A stretch of 37,817 nt of DNA from an uncultured Verrucomicrobiales bacterium (GCA_937930235.1 CALGLJ010000151.1:1-37817), one strand, 5' to 3'; positions 26,977-35,781 are shown, counted from the first letter of the stretch. Made by a program: numbers and translations. Notes: generated by a model not told the origin, from the letters alone.

Positions 26977-27182
26977 CACGTTTTTAGCAAAGACAAACGA
27001 ATAGCATATGGGCTTTTCGTTCTGAAGAATAGATACACCAGCCATCGGGTCACCGTCAAATTTCACGGTATAGCCCGATCGTCTAACCTCGCCAATCGTC
27101 TAGTCTCACTCAGCGCTAGCAGCCTTAGCCAAAAGGCTGCCGCTTAAAAGACATCACGATTTCATCGTTTTGATAACGTGTC
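26928..27182 (-). ncRNA. Candidate structured RNA or long 3' UTR
   Basis: This gene-free stretch holds four hairpins followed, on the minus strand, by an intrinsic terminator. Stems (plus coordinates): 27150-27153/27179-27182 enclosing 27156-27160/27164-27168; 27119-27126/27133-27140 (8 bp); 27044-27049/27074-27079 enclosing 27052-27056/27065-27069; 26996-27001/27016-27021. It starts about 10 bases after the stop of the minus-strand gene ending at 27191, so it may be that gene's 3' UTR or a separate RNA. It does not show the signatures of tmRNA, SRP RNA or RNase P RNA that I looked for. No promoter was identified. Confidence 0.4.
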
Positions 27183-27190
27183 ATTTGCTA

Positions 27191-27850
27191 TCAATTGATC
27201 CGTCTCCGTTCATCAGGAAAATCAATTCTCATCTTGTGCTCCTCAAACACAATGCGCCCCGCACCCGTCTCGGTGATGTCTTTCTCCATCCACTTCAACT
27301 CTTGCTCAAAGAGCTCACTCAAAGATTCGAATGCGCTTGAGACAAAAAGTAAAAATCCTTGCGGCATCATCACCTGCCCAAATCGCCCACCCGCTGGAAT
27401 GATTCCCAAAAGACTTCCTCCATCCTTGCGAATGAAAGTCGTGTATGAATCATTCTCTTTTTTCTTCCGCTCGATCCGGACATACATCGACACCGTGTGG
27501 ACATGGCCTTGAATCTCGCGCTCCATAATAATCTCACAACGCCCTCCCTCTTCTTCCTCAAAACGAACCCACACCCCTTTCAAGGTGACATATTCAGCGA
27601 AGAGGCCCTCTTGCTTCGTCTTCAGATTTTCTGCCAACCAACTATTCACCTGGCGCTCAGTGAGCTCAACCGCTTGGCGGGTCTTAGCGGCATTCTCGAT
27701 CGCTCCACTCACACTCGGCGGAATCTGCACCCGATCATCTTCATGGTAACCATCGATATCCGAGAGATCTTGGGGAATGAAATTGTAATACACACAATAT
27801 CCCAAACCCGAGATCATGAGGAGACAGAGGAGAACGAACAATTTCTTCAT
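27191..27850 (-). CDS. Membrane-anchored protein of unknown function
   Basis: This 219-residue protein has an N-terminal hydrophobic anchor (KKLFVLLCLLMISGLGYCVYY) and a soluble part that should face the periplasm. The phrase VELTERQVNSWLAENL occurs early, followed by strand-rich sequence and an acidic/basic C-terminus. Together this resembles small anchored proteins of unknown function. The ATG at 27850 is preferred; GTG at 27871 would add seven residues. Downstream lies the structured region ending in a minus-strand terminator. The gene is divergent from the multi-pass protein at 27953. I do not recognise the family. Confidence 0.8.
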   Translation of the reverse strand: MKKLFVLLCLLMISGLGYCVYYNFIPQDLSDIDGYHEDDRVQIPPSVSGAIENAAKTRQAVELTERQVNSWLAENLKTKQEGLFAEYVTLKGVWVRFEEEEGGRCEIIMEREIQGHVHTVSMYVRIERKKKENDSYTTFIRKDGGSLLGIIPAGGRFGQVMMPQGFLLFVSSAFESLSELFEQELKWMEKDITETGAGRIVFEEHKMRIDFPDERRRIN

Positions 27851-27952
27851 AATTTGTGTGAACAAACTCACCGATCAGGAAGGCAATGACAAGCGGGCTT
27901 TTTTCACCTTTTTCACGAAAAACGCATCCTCTCTTCATAGAACCCCTTCAGC

Positions 27953-28729
27953 ATGCGACTCATGATGCTGCTCGCCCTCTTGAAAGGCTCCCCCGGCGAA
28001 CTCCGTTCTTGGATCGAGCCTGATGGGAAAATCTCCCACTCATTTGCGATCTGCCTCTTGCTCATCATCCTCGGATTTGGAAGCTACGGACTCACCGTAG
28101 GCTTCTGGAAAAGCCCACTCATGGGAGCCTACGTGGGCCTTAAGATGCCTCTCCTCATCTTCACCACGCTGATTTGTAATAGCCTTCTCAATGGCATGAT
28201 CGGCCTCCTCTTGGGCAGCGGTTTGGGATTTCGCCAATCGTTTCAAGCCCAGCTCGTTAGCTTTGCCGTCGCAGCACTCATTCTGGGTTCACTCACCCCC
28301 GTGACCTTCTTCATGGCCCTGAACGCACCGGAATATGCGAATTTTCTTGTCTCTCACACCCTCCTCATCGCCTACGCCGGAGTCATGGCGAATATTCACC
28401 TCCTCCGCCTCTTGCTGGAGACGACTCCCAGTCGAAAAATCGCGCTGCTCACCCTCGCTTCTTGGCTCGGGGGCAACGCCTTTGTGGGTGCGCAGTTTTC
28501 ATGGATCTTCCGCCCCTTCTTTGGCGTCCCGGGCCTCCCTGTCACATTCTTACGTGACAATCCCATGCAAGGAACCTTCTACGAAGCTCTCTGGCATTCA
28601 CTCTCTCTCATGACCAACGGATATCCCCTCGTCGGACTTCTCTTTGCCATGGCGGGACTCGCTCTTTTCATCTCTCCGCTATTTTTCACCAAAAAATCTC
28701 CCCCACTTCAGTCGCCTAAGTTCCCCTAA
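27953..28729 (+). CDS. Multi-pass membrane protein of unknown function
   Basis: This 258-residue protein has about six hydrophobic segments, near 34-52, 62-86, 101-124, 132-152, 163-180 and 222-242. A conserved-looking loop, SWIFRPFFGVPGLPVTFLRDN, lies before the last helix, and I have seen similar loops in uncharacterised membrane proteins of several bacterial phyla. There are no catalytic or transporter signatures. It converges with the metallophosphatase gene, whose stop is about 20 bases away. The first of several close ATG codons is used; later ones at 27962 and 27965 are possible. Confidence 0.8.
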   Translation: MRLMMLLALLKGSPGELRSWIEPDGKISHSFAICLLLIILGFGSYGLTVGFWKSPLMGAYVGLKMPLLIFTTLICNSLLNGMIGLLLGSGLGFRQSFQAQLVSFAVAALILGSLTPVTFFMALNAPEYANFLVSHTLLIAYAGVMANIHLLRLLLETTPSRKIALLTLASWLGGNAFVGAQFSWIFRPFFGVPGLPVTFLRDNPMQGTFYEALWHSLSLMTNGYPLVGLLFAMAGLALFISPLFFTKKSPPLQSPKFP

Positions 28730-28750
28730 CAATTTTGTGAGCACGGCTGC

Positions 28751-29413
28751 TTACCTTAACCTTCCTGAACGTTTTTCCCCATCCTCATTAGCCTGCCAGT
28801 ATTGCCCGCTCTCGACCTCAAGACAGGTCAACCATCCTCCATCATATACGTGCGTATCTACACAAATCGCATGCCCGACACTCAATGGACGTCCCCCTGC
28901 TTGCGGAGTATGACCACACACCATCGTCTTTCCGGAATAATGCGGCTGAGGATCCCCAAAACGCTGCCAAAAAATGACCTCATCATCCTGCTCCTCACAG
29001 GCCAGTTCAGGATCAAGATTCGCATGAACGAAAATATGCTCCTCTGCTTCATGATATGGAAGAGTCTGATTCAGAAACTCCCAATGCCGGTCCGGAATAT
29101 CTTTCAACGTGTCCGTTTCATAAGAATTTAAAGTCGCCCCTCCTCCCCACACCGGTCCCAACCACGAATAGGCAAACCGTGGATCCACCAGCGCCCGCAG
29201 CATCCCAATTTCATGATTCCCACGGAGCGGCACAAGCGTATGCGTATCCTGCAAGCTCAATAAAAAATCAATCACTCCGCGTGTGTCCGGCCCGCGATCA
29301 ACATAGTCTCCCAGTGTAATCAAGGTGTCCTCACTCGTGAGCCCCACCTCATGCACAAGGCTCTCTAAAGATCGCAAACAGCCATGAATATCCCCGATCG
29401 CTAACGTCCTCAT
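28751..29413 (-). CDS. Serine/threonine-type metallophosphoesterase
   Basis: This cytoplasmic phosphatase of the PP1/bis(5'-nucleosyl)-tetraphosphatase type, 220 residues long, has all the dinuclear-metal motifs. GDIHG lies near residue 7, GDYVDRG near 38, GNHE near 66, a His in FVHANLD near 130, and GHTPQ near 167. It could act on phosphoproteins or on dinucleotide phosphates, and sequence alone does not decide. ATG at 29413 gives the usual MRTLAIGDIHG start; ATG at 29425 would add four residues. Confidence 0.92.
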   Translation of the reverse strand: MRTLAIGDIHGCLRSLESLVHEVGLTSEDTLITLGDYVDRGPDTRGVIDFLLSLQDTHTLVPLRGNHEIGMLRALVDPRFAYSWLGPVWGGGATLNSYETDTLKDIPDRHWEFLNQTLPYHEAEEHIFVHANLDPELACEEQDDEVIFWQRFGDPQPHYSGKTMVCGHTPQAGGRPLSVGHAICVDTHVYDGGWLTCLEVESGQYWQANEDGEKRSGRLR

Positions 29414-29637
29414 TTCACAAACCATGCTGCGAGTTATCCGCGCATGAAAGGCTTTTCCGACATCGCGCTCACCAAGCGCGTGAACCAGCTCCAGAGGCCA
29501 TCAATTTCCGGCAGATAACTCAAAGAAAGGGAAAGCGAGCGAGTCTCTCCACGCAGAGAAGAGCCGCCATCTCTTAAAAATCTCGAAAAAAGTCTTTCCC
29601 AAACCACCTTCGCAGTCGTAGGGTCCGCCCGTCGGCT

Positions 29638-29664
29638 TTGAAAGCTAGACATCCCCAATAATAC
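29638..29664 (+). promoter_or_regulatory. Possible promoter of tRNA-Val
   Basis: TTGAAA (29638-29643) and TAATAC (29659-29664) are separated by 15 bases, and the -10 box ends 6 bases before the tRNA. The spacer is short, so this is tentative. Confidence 0.35.
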
Positions 29665-29670
29665 CATTTC

Positions 29671-29745
29671 GCTCGGCTAGCTCAGGGGTAGAGCACTACA
29701 TTGACATTGTAGGGGTCGCAGGTTCAAATCCCGCGTCGAGCACCA
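29671..29745 (+). tRNA. tRNA-Val(GAC)
   Basis: A complete cloverleaf is present: acceptor GCTCGGC/GTCGAGC (one G-U pair), D-arm AGCTCAGGGGTAGAGC, anticodon stem CTACA/TGTAG with loop TTGACAT, and T-arm GCAGG-TTCAAAT-CCCGC. The anticodon GAC (29703-29705) reads GUC, so it is a valine tRNA. The CCA end is encoded (29743-29745). Confidence 0.97.
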
Positions 29746-29755
29746 TTTGAAAATG

Positions 29756-29786
29756 AACGGCTTAGGAGAAATCCTAAGCCGTTTTT
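29756..29786 (+). terminator. Intrinsic terminator after tRNA-Val
   Basis: A perfect 12-bp stem (AACGGCTTAGGA / TCCTAAGCCGTT) with a GAAA loop runs into a T-tract, 10 bases after the CCA end. It fits a monocistronic tRNA gene. Confidence 0.92.
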
Positions 29787-29898
29787 CTTATGCTTGGAAA
29801 ATCCATTATTGCCCAATAGCTGCCCATTGGTTCCCATATAATATTGGAAAACAGCGGTGAATTTGACAAAATCTCGGCTACTGACCTCTCCCCAATCC

Positions 29899-32205
29899 CT
29901 ATTTTTGAATTGTGATGGGCCAGCCTTCGTAAGGTTGGTCTTTAGGACCAGAGGTGTAAGGCCAGTTCGCTAAGGTAATTTGCTTTGTCTTGGCATCATA
30001 GGTTGTGATGGCGTAGCCGACCGCACGATCAAAAAGGCGCGATGGCTCCCGATCAATATCCCAAGGATTCGAGACCGCATGTAAGGTAAATTTGTTTCCA
30101 AACCCATCTTCAAATCCACCAAGCCATCGCGGCCAATCAGGTTTCGGATTCTTTGGGGCGATCTTTGGCATCCAACGGCGGGGCCAGACATTAGCGATGG
30201 CAGGAGTGGCGATCCACCAAGTGCCATCTTGGTAATTGTCGATGCCATACTGACCAGTGGTTCCAAGATGCTGATCTCCCACTATGTGAATCGCATCCGC
30301 TTTTTTAAGAAGCTTGAGTGCGACCTTTTGTTTGTCCTGCGGCCAGCCATTTGTATCGAAGTCTGGTTTGGGCTCATCGTTTGGAGCGTAATCTCCTTTT
30401 TTATAGACTGGGAGTTGGGGAACGTTTTTGTCGTGGTGCATCTCCATCGGGAGCGTTTGTGGTGCGAGGAAGGGCGATTGCGAAATGAGAATTTTAAAAG
30501 GAGACTGCTGCTCGGCCCATTTTGAAAGGAAGTTTTCCTGAAGAGGCCCGAGAAGTTCCAACCCTTCTTTGAGACTTTGAGTTTTGGGATTCCAAGCGAG
30601 ATTTTGAGGCCATCCGTTATTGATTTGCGCTTCAGGGAAGTGAGATTTGGGTGCTGACTTAAATTGCCGATCAGCAATGATGGCAAAATCAAGGGGGCCA
30701 TATTTCCAGGATGTGAAGTATGTCGTAATCCCGTTTTTTGCCAGAGGCTGATTCTTAGAAATTGGAAGATTTCCGGTCTGAGTCCGGTGAACCATGTTGA
30801 CGAATTCAGGTGACATTTTATAGCCCCCGGAATCTTGTTTTTCGCTATTTGTGCCTTTGGTGGAGGTGAGTTTGCCGCCAGCCCCCCAGATATTGCCATG
30901 CATGACATCGTGATCATCAGGGATGGTGATGGAAGGGGTTGTCATGAGCAGTTTCCGCCAGGTCCAGCCGTGCATGGCATACTTTCTCAAATAACAAAGG
31001 TTTGCTCTGGGATCAGGTTCCTGAGAGCTGAGGAATCCATAACCACCGATCCCTTCATAGATTTGATCCCCATGAAAAGTGATCACGTCGGGTTTGTGAT
31101 CGGAGACGTTTTTTTCCAAGAGTGTATGTGGAAATCCAGTTGAGTCGTTACAGGAAAGAGAGGCTATTTTAAGAGCCTGATCTTTTTGAGGAATCGCGCG
31201 GATGATTCCTCGCATCAAGTGGTCTTGGTATTTGATGCTATAGTAATTTTCCTGAGCGCTTTGTAAGAGAGGGATTTCAAAGTGAGCGGTGTAAGAAATA
31301 GGGTCAATGGAAGCGGTCGTCTCGGCCCCACCGATATTTAGGATGACATCACCGCTGACGGGAGCCATCTGGACAAGAAGGCGGAGCTTTTTATCAGAAT
31401 GCACCGTATAGGTACTCCACCAGATCGGGCCAAAGGTGCGTTCTGGGTGAGATTGGATCGCTGATCCCGAAAGCTTCCAATTGCTAAATGCAAAACGAGC
31501 TTCTCCTGCTCGGCGCTGATTCAGAGGTTTGAGGCGGTCGGTCTCACTTTTTAAGCGGCCGAAATTTGCTCCACCCAAAGAAACTTGGGGTCGAGGCTTT
31601 TTGAGATCGATGCGACGCAAGGGCTGAGATGAAGCGGTCAAAGCGACTAACCCTTCGGTCCACCCGGGATGGATCCCAGTTTTTTTGTACGAAAGATCAC
31701 CGACTTGCAGGGTCATTTCCGTGCTAGATCCGCTGACTGACATTTCGAACGGACCTTGGCGGGATTTCAATACCGGAGCCGCAGGGTCGGGGGTTCCAAT
31801 AAAGAGTTTTCCGTTCGCTAAGATCCCGACCGGAAGCCCTACTCCGTAAATGGTGGCTTCCCGATAATCACTCTCAGGACCGCTCGCTCCTTGAAGCCCG
31901 AGTTGAAAACCAACAAAACCCTTAGCGGAGAGTTTAGGAGATCGTTGCTCTACCGTCGCGGAGATTTTAAAATCTCCATTGCCAGTGAGTGAACTGGTCA
32001 GTGAAACCACACTGCGATTTCCTCCTGAAATGGTATTGACGATTTTTCCATCTTGCAGACGCCAGTCTTCCATCGGCTTGGTCCAAACCTCACCACTGAC
32101 AAAAGGACGATCCAGCCCGGAAGGAATCTGAGGGGTCACCTCAGCTGCTACGAGAGTTGGCGAGAAGTGACATAGAGATGAGATGAAAACAAAGAGATAG
32201 CGCAT
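29899..32205 (-). CDS. PhoD-like alkaline phosphatase / metallophosphoesterase, secreted
   Basis: This exported protein of 768 residues has a signal peptide (ending LVAAEV, about residue 21) and an N-terminal beta-rich domain of about 230 residues, which may be LamG/concanavalin-like. A PhoD-type catalytic domain follows, with metal-ligand motifs HGDQIYEG (Asp380), IPDDHDVMHGNIWG (near 427), ADRQFK and GDQHLGTTGQ. PhoD enzymes release phosphate from phosphodiesters and monoesters outside the cell. The extra N-terminal domain and the length, well above classical PhoD of about 550, fit the planctomycete/verrucomicrobial subgroup annotated as alkaline phosphatase D family. The start is ATG 32205; a TTG two codons earlier is less likely. 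No Pho box was identified. Confidence 0.88.
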   Translation of the reverse strand: MRYLFVFISSLCHFSPTLVAAEVTPQIPSGLDRPFVSGEVWTKPMEDWRLQDGKIVNTISGGNRSVVSLTSSLTGNGDFKISATVEQRSPKLSAKGFVGFQLGLQGASGPESDYREATIYGVGLPVGILANGKLFIGTPDPAAPVLKSRQGPFEMSVSGSSTEMTLQVGDLSYKKTGIHPGWTEGLVALTASSQPLRRIDLKKPRPQVSLGGANFGRLKSETDRLKPLNQRRAGEARFAFSNWKLSGSAIQSHPERTFGPIWWSTYTVHSDKKLRLLVQMAPVSGDVILNIGGAETTASIDPISYTAHFEIPLLQSAQENYYSIKYQDHLMRGIIRAIPQKDQALKIASLSCNDSTGFPHTLLEKNVSDHKPDVITFHGDQIYEGIGGYGFLSSQEPDPRANLCYLRKYAMHGWTWRKLLMTTPSITIPDDHDVMHGNIWGAGGKLTSTKGTNSEKQDSGGYKMSPEFVNMVHRTQTGNLPISKNQPLAKNGITTYFTSWKYGPLDFAIIADRQFKSAPKSHFPEAQINNGWPQNLAWNPKTQSLKEGLELLGPLQENFLSKWAEQQSPFKILISQSPFLAPQTLPMEMHHDKNVPQLPVYKKGDYAPNDEPKPDFDTNGWPQDKQKVALKLLKKADAIHIVGDQHLGTTGQYGIDNYQDGTWWIATPAIANVWPRRWMPKIAPKNPKPDWPRWLGGFEDGFGNKFTLHAVSNPWDIDREPSRLFDRAVGYAITTYDAKTKQITLANWPYTSGPKDQPYEGWPITIQK

Positions 32206-32327
32206 AAACAATGAAATGGTCTTTTTGCCAGACTGGTAAAAATCCCAGCTCCCTAGAAGAGCGAATTTACGAGTGGAGCTATTTTTTATGATCCAATTTT
32301 CCCTCTCACATGCTTCATATTAGCGGC

Positions 32328-33089
32328 ATGGAAAGTTACCGCACCCTCGATCCAGAGAAAATGATCGAGACTTCGCAAAAAATCATAGTCCAAATTGATG
32401 AAACATTCCCGGACTCAGGTCTTTCCAAGGTCGGGCACTCCTTTGAATCCCTTGCAAAAGAGACCATTCAAAATGCGGTTGAATTGAAAAAACCGCTCTG
32501 GAAGATTCGCATTTTCTCTTCCGCTCTCATCCTCTTCGTTCTGGTCTGGACGGTGATCATTCCTTTTTCACTAAATTTAAAACAAGATGTCACAAGTTGG
32601 GCTGAATTTATGGAAGGCACGGATGCGGCCCTACACTTGATGGTCATTTTGGGAGGTGGACTCTTTTTCATTGCGAGTTGGGAAAAACGCAAGAAACGTC
32701 ATGCCGCTCTGGATTCCTTAGCTGAACTCCGATCAATCGCTCATATCATTGACATGCACCAGATCACCAAGGATCCCGGATTAGAGCACATCAAGCCATT
32801 GTCTGACCCAAATATTCCTGATACTCGCACTGTCCGCTCTGACGCTCAGCTCGCTCTCTATTTAGATTTTTCAAGTGACATGCTCTCCATTGTGGGAAAA
32901 TTAGCCTCAATTTACGCCGAGCATTTGCATGATCGAAGCGTCCTCGATGCGGTCAATGAAATCGAATCTTTAACCAATGGATTATGCGCTAAGTTATGGC
33001 AGAAAATAATGATCATCAATCACATGGCAGATTCTCATGCTGATGCCAAAGCTGAGCAAATCCCAGAAATGGAACAGGGGCACGGTTGA
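32328..33089 (+). CDS. Conserved two-TM membrane protein, unknown function
   Basis: This protein of about 253 residues has a soluble N-terminal helix region (ESYRTLDPEKMIE), two membrane helices (near 63-82 and 102-120) and a long helical C-terminal part. That part includes LRSIAHIIDMHQITKDP and later YLDFSSDMLSIVGKLASIYAE. This layout and these phrases recur in an uncharacterised family that I have seen in several phyla; no function is assigned to it. ATG at 32328 is chosen over 32310 because it gives the family's usual MESYRTL opening. It is divergent from the PhoD gene and converges with the peptidase gene. Confidence 0.85.
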   Translation: MESYRTLDPEKMIETSQKIIVQIDETFPDSGLSKVGHSFESLAKETIQNAVELKKPLWKIRIFSSALILFVLVWTVIIPFSLNLKQDVTSWAEFMEGTDAALHLMVILGGGLFFIASWEKRKKRHAALDSLAELRSIAHIIDMHQITKDPGLEHIKPLSDPNIPDTRTVRSDAQLALYLDFSSDMLSIVGKLASIYAEHLHDRSVLDAVNEIESLTNGLCAKLWQKIMIINHMADSHADAKAEQIPEMEQGHG

Positions 33090-33095
33090 GAAATT

Positions 33096-34439
33096 TCATT
33101 TCACATAAGCGCTTAAGAGATTGACGATCGCAGCCTTGGGCGAGGACACGGTGTTGTTAGTCATAATGGCAAACACCAACTTTTTTCCAGAATACGTGGT
33201 GAGGATCCCCGTGTATGTTCGCACTCGAGTGAGACTCCCGGATTTTGCACGGACTCGCCCCGCAATCGCGGAATTTTTTCCAAAAGTACGGAGAGTCCCT
33301 GATTTTCCGGCAAGAGGTAATGATTGAATAAAATTATCTGCATGAGGGCCAGAGGAAGCTCTTTTTACAATACTGGCCAGTTGGCGGGCCGTGATACTAT
33401 TACGAGGTGAGAGGCCGGAGCCATCGTGGGCGACAAATCCAGTCATATCAACTCCTTGCTTCGACCAGTGGAGTTTGATCTTGGAAGCCGAAGCACTTGT
33501 GGAGCCACTTTTAGAGAGTTCTTTAAAAATAGAGTCTGCGTAAAGATTCACGCTGCGATGGTTTGTCGCCTTAATAATGATGGAAAGCTTAGGTGATTCT
33601 TGTTGATGAAGAAGGCGAGCCTCCGTGATTTGAGTGCGTTTAACCTGAATCTTTCCGAGAATCGGGAAATTCCTTTTTTTGAGATAATCACGGAAAGCGG
33701 TCGCACAAGACAGAGGAGGATTGGGAAGGGCTCCTTTAATAGAAAATTTTCCTCCAAAAGGAATGGTTCCTCGCATGGAAATGAGGGTGCCACCAGGAGC
33801 GGCATAGACATATCCTTGGTCCCCACTGCCAGCAGTTCCAGTGCGCATGTGATTTTCAAAAATTACTTCAGGGGGTGTTGGAAAGGTCGACACTAAAGCT
33901 GCGGGACCGCCCAGTTTCCCTGGTTTAAAAGTGAGACGATAAGAGTTCTTATGATAGTTCAGCCCACAAGCTCCCGCTCCATAGTAGTTCCCGATATCAC
34001 CCCATGGCCAGGAATCAGGAATGGTCCGATCTTCAAATCGAGAAGGATCCACAATGAGGTCACCTTTTAACTCGGTGAGACCAGCCTTGAGGAGAGCGGC
34101 ATGCCAGCCGGAAAATTCACTTTCGGGTGAGGAGGCGGAGAGAGTGGGGTCGCCACCCCCTTTAATGACGAGATGATTATCAACGAGAAATAGGCGAGTG
34201 GAGAAGGTATGATTTGGCCCACGCAACTGGAGAGCAGTGGCGGTGGTGACGGCCTTCATGGTCGAGGCCGGAATAAGGGCGAGGTCAGCTTGATGGCTAG
34301 CAATGGTTTCCGTGCCATCGAGCGAGATGATATGAACTCCAACTGAAGCCGTCTTTAACGACGGGTGAGCCAAAAATTCTTCAAGCGGAGTTCCCTGCGT
34401 ACAGTATGTGAGGAGAAATAGGAAAATGAACGCTTTCAT
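33096..34439 (-). CDS. D-alanyl-D-alanine carboxypeptidase/endopeptidase (PBP4, S13 family)
   Basis: This periplasmic serine peptidase trims peptidoglycan stem peptides and cross-links. The 447-residue protein has a signal peptide (about 1-17) and the three penicillin-binding motifs: S59-T-M-K62 (SxxK), SVN near residue 294, and KSG near 376. The region between the first two motifs holds the insert domain usual in class C PBPs. Its length is close to E. coli PBP4 (DacB, 477 residues), and dacB would be the usual symbol, though paralogues exist. It ends just past the convergent two-TM protein gene. Confidence 0.95.
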   Translation of the reverse strand: MKAFIFLFLLTYCTQGTPLEEFLAHPSLKTASVGVHIISLDGTETIASHQADLALIPASTMKAVTTATALQLRGPNHTFSTRLFLVDNHLVIKGGGDPTLSASSPESEFSGWHAALLKAGLTELKGDLIVDPSRFEDRTIPDSWPWGDIGNYYGAGACGLNYHKNSYRLTFKPGKLGGPAALVSTFPTPPEVIFENHMRTGTAGSGDQGYVYAAPGGTLISMRGTIPFGGKFSIKGALPNPPLSCATAFRDYLKKRNFPILGKIQVKRTQITEARLLHQQESPKLSIIIKATNHRSVNLYADSIFKELSKSGSTSASASKIKLHWSKQGVDMTGFVAHDGSGLSPRNSITARQLASIVKRASSGPHADNFIQSLPLAGKSGTLRTFGKNSAIAGRVRAKSGSLTRVRTYTGILTTYSGKKLVFAIMTNNTVSSPKAAIVNLLSAYVK

Positions 34440-34533
34440 CAGTCTCGATCTTGACTCTCATTCCGAGTGAGATCAAGCGAGAGCGGAGATTGTCTCAGCT
34501 TAGTGGTGATCGCTTTTAAAAAACGGATTGCGT

Positions 34534-34944
34534 TCACGACTTCCAAATCCATTCAATCTTCACCTCAATGTCCGGATTGATACTTTCGTGCACGGGGCAG
34601 GTCATCGCGGTATTTTTGAGAAGTTGAGCATCTGGGTGATCTTCAGGAAGGGGCATATTTATCTGCACCGGAAGACAGGAAATTCTCCGAGGGAGCTCAG
34701 CAGACATTTCTTTTCGAACCACAATATTGAGTTCCTTGAGATCGATCTCCTTTCGCTGTGCAACAATGCCCATGACTGTTGCCATGCAACTGCCGAGAGC
34801 GGTCGCGACAAGATCTGTAGGGGAAAATGCTTGTCCCAGACCATGATTATCCACTGGAGCATCGGTTTCAATTCGAGCGCCGCTCGGCATGTGCTGCGAC
34901 TGACAACGTAGCTGCCCCTGATAATCAATTTGTATTTCAACCAT
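34534..34944 (-). CDS. OsmC-family peroxiredoxin-like protein
   Basis: This 136-residue cytoplasmic protein of the OsmC/Ohr family carries both redox cysteines in typical settings: Cys53 in ALGSCMATVMG and Cys116 in AMTCPVHE. Members reduce organic hydroperoxides or serve as thiol-based protectants. Classical Ohr and OsmC have different flanking motifs, and this looks closest to the YhfA-type subgroup, but I would not name it. ATG at 34944 is preferred to the longer frame from 35028, whose extra N-terminus is basic and unlike the family. Confidence 0.9.
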   Translation of the reverse strand: MVEIQIDYQGQLRCQSQHMPSGARIETDAPVDNHGLGQAFSPTDLVATALGSCMATVMGIVAQRKEIDLKELNIVVRKEMSAELPRRISCLPVQINMPLPEDHPDAQLLKNTAMTCPVHESINPDIEVKIEWIWKS

Positions 34945-35141
34945 GCCAAGTTCTCGGAAAGGGAGGCTGCTTTGGCAAGGACGATCTCTTTTCCAAAATC
35001 GTCGCACGAACAGCACTTCGTTTAACAAACTGAGAGTCTTGAAGCCATGAGTGGCTGCCTTGACGGTAGAAGGTATTCTGAGCTATAGTCAAACTTGTCA
35101 GAATTTTTTGACAACAACACCTAAGATAAAAACCAAAAACA

Positions 35142-35690
35142 ATGAAACAATGGATTACAACATGGACGGTAGCGCTGTCTCTCACAACGGCGGCTCTGAG
35201 CGATGAATTCAAGCAACAGGCTCAGAAGATCAAAGGGCTTTATCAAACAGGAGTGAGATCCATGAATGATGGTGAGATCGAAGCGGCGCGGGCTGCATTT
35301 ACAGAAATCCTCTCCATTCAACCTAACCATGGCCACGCTCGCTATCAACTGTCGCAACTCAAGAGTAACCATAGCAGGATCTTATTATCCCGTCGCAAAG
35401 CACTTTTCAAAAAAACGAAAATCGCAAAAATCGATTTTGAAGAAGCCCCGCTTTCGGAAGTCCTCGAAACACTGGATTACCTCACCGCAAAATCGACTGA
35501 TAAGAAATTCACCCCAAACTTTATCATTCAAGATAGCAAAGGGGTCCTGAAACAAGCTAAAGTGACCTTAGCTTTATCAAATATCCCGCTTGCAGCGGCT
35601 TTAAAATATTCCCTAGAGCAAGCTGGAGCGAGTGTGCGTTATGATGCACATGCAACGATCATCACTCCGCTTTCACGAGTCGGGAAATAG
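35142..35690 (+). CDS. Secreted TPR plus STN-like domain protein
   Basis: This 182-residue exported protein has a signal peptide (about 1-20, ending AALSD), a TPR-like helical pair (about 24-70; GEIEAARAAFTEILSIQPNHGHARYQL) and an STN-like (secretin/TonB N-terminal) domain (about 93-177). The latter contains IDFEEAPLSEVLETLDYLT and later VTLALSNIPLAAALKYSLEQAG. The same combination of TPR and STN occurs in the large VWA protein of this window and in verrucomicrobial secretin-like proteins. There is no beta-barrel secretin part here, so it is a stand-alone accessory module, perhaps a partner or pilotin-like protein. This role is inference. Confidence 0.85.
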   Translation: MKQWITTWTVALSLTTAALSDEFKQQAQKIKGLYQTGVRSMNDGEIEAARAAFTEILSIQPNHGHARYQLSQLKSNHSRILLSRRKALFKKTKIAKIDFEEAPLSEVLETLDYLTAKSTDKKFTPNFIIQDSKGVLKQAKVTLALSNIPLAAALKYSLEQAGASVRYDAHATIITPLSRVGK

Positions 35691-35781
35691 AACCTGCTCC
35701 AACAAAAAGGACCTCCAAACGCTTCCTCCATCACCATGTGAAATGGATCATTACACAGGATAAAGTAAATCTCCTCCGGCA

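Noticed and set aside
26937-27182. tmRNA (ssrA) or RNase P RNA as the identity of the structured region
   Set aside because: No tRNA-like end with CCA, no recognisable tag ending in ALAA, and no RNase P core sequence was found on either strand. It remains an unidentified structured region.
29434-29667. Minus-strand frame of 77 codons upstream of tRNA-Val
   Set aside because: Low-complexity product with no motif, and it covers the region where the tRNA promoter lies. Probably chance.
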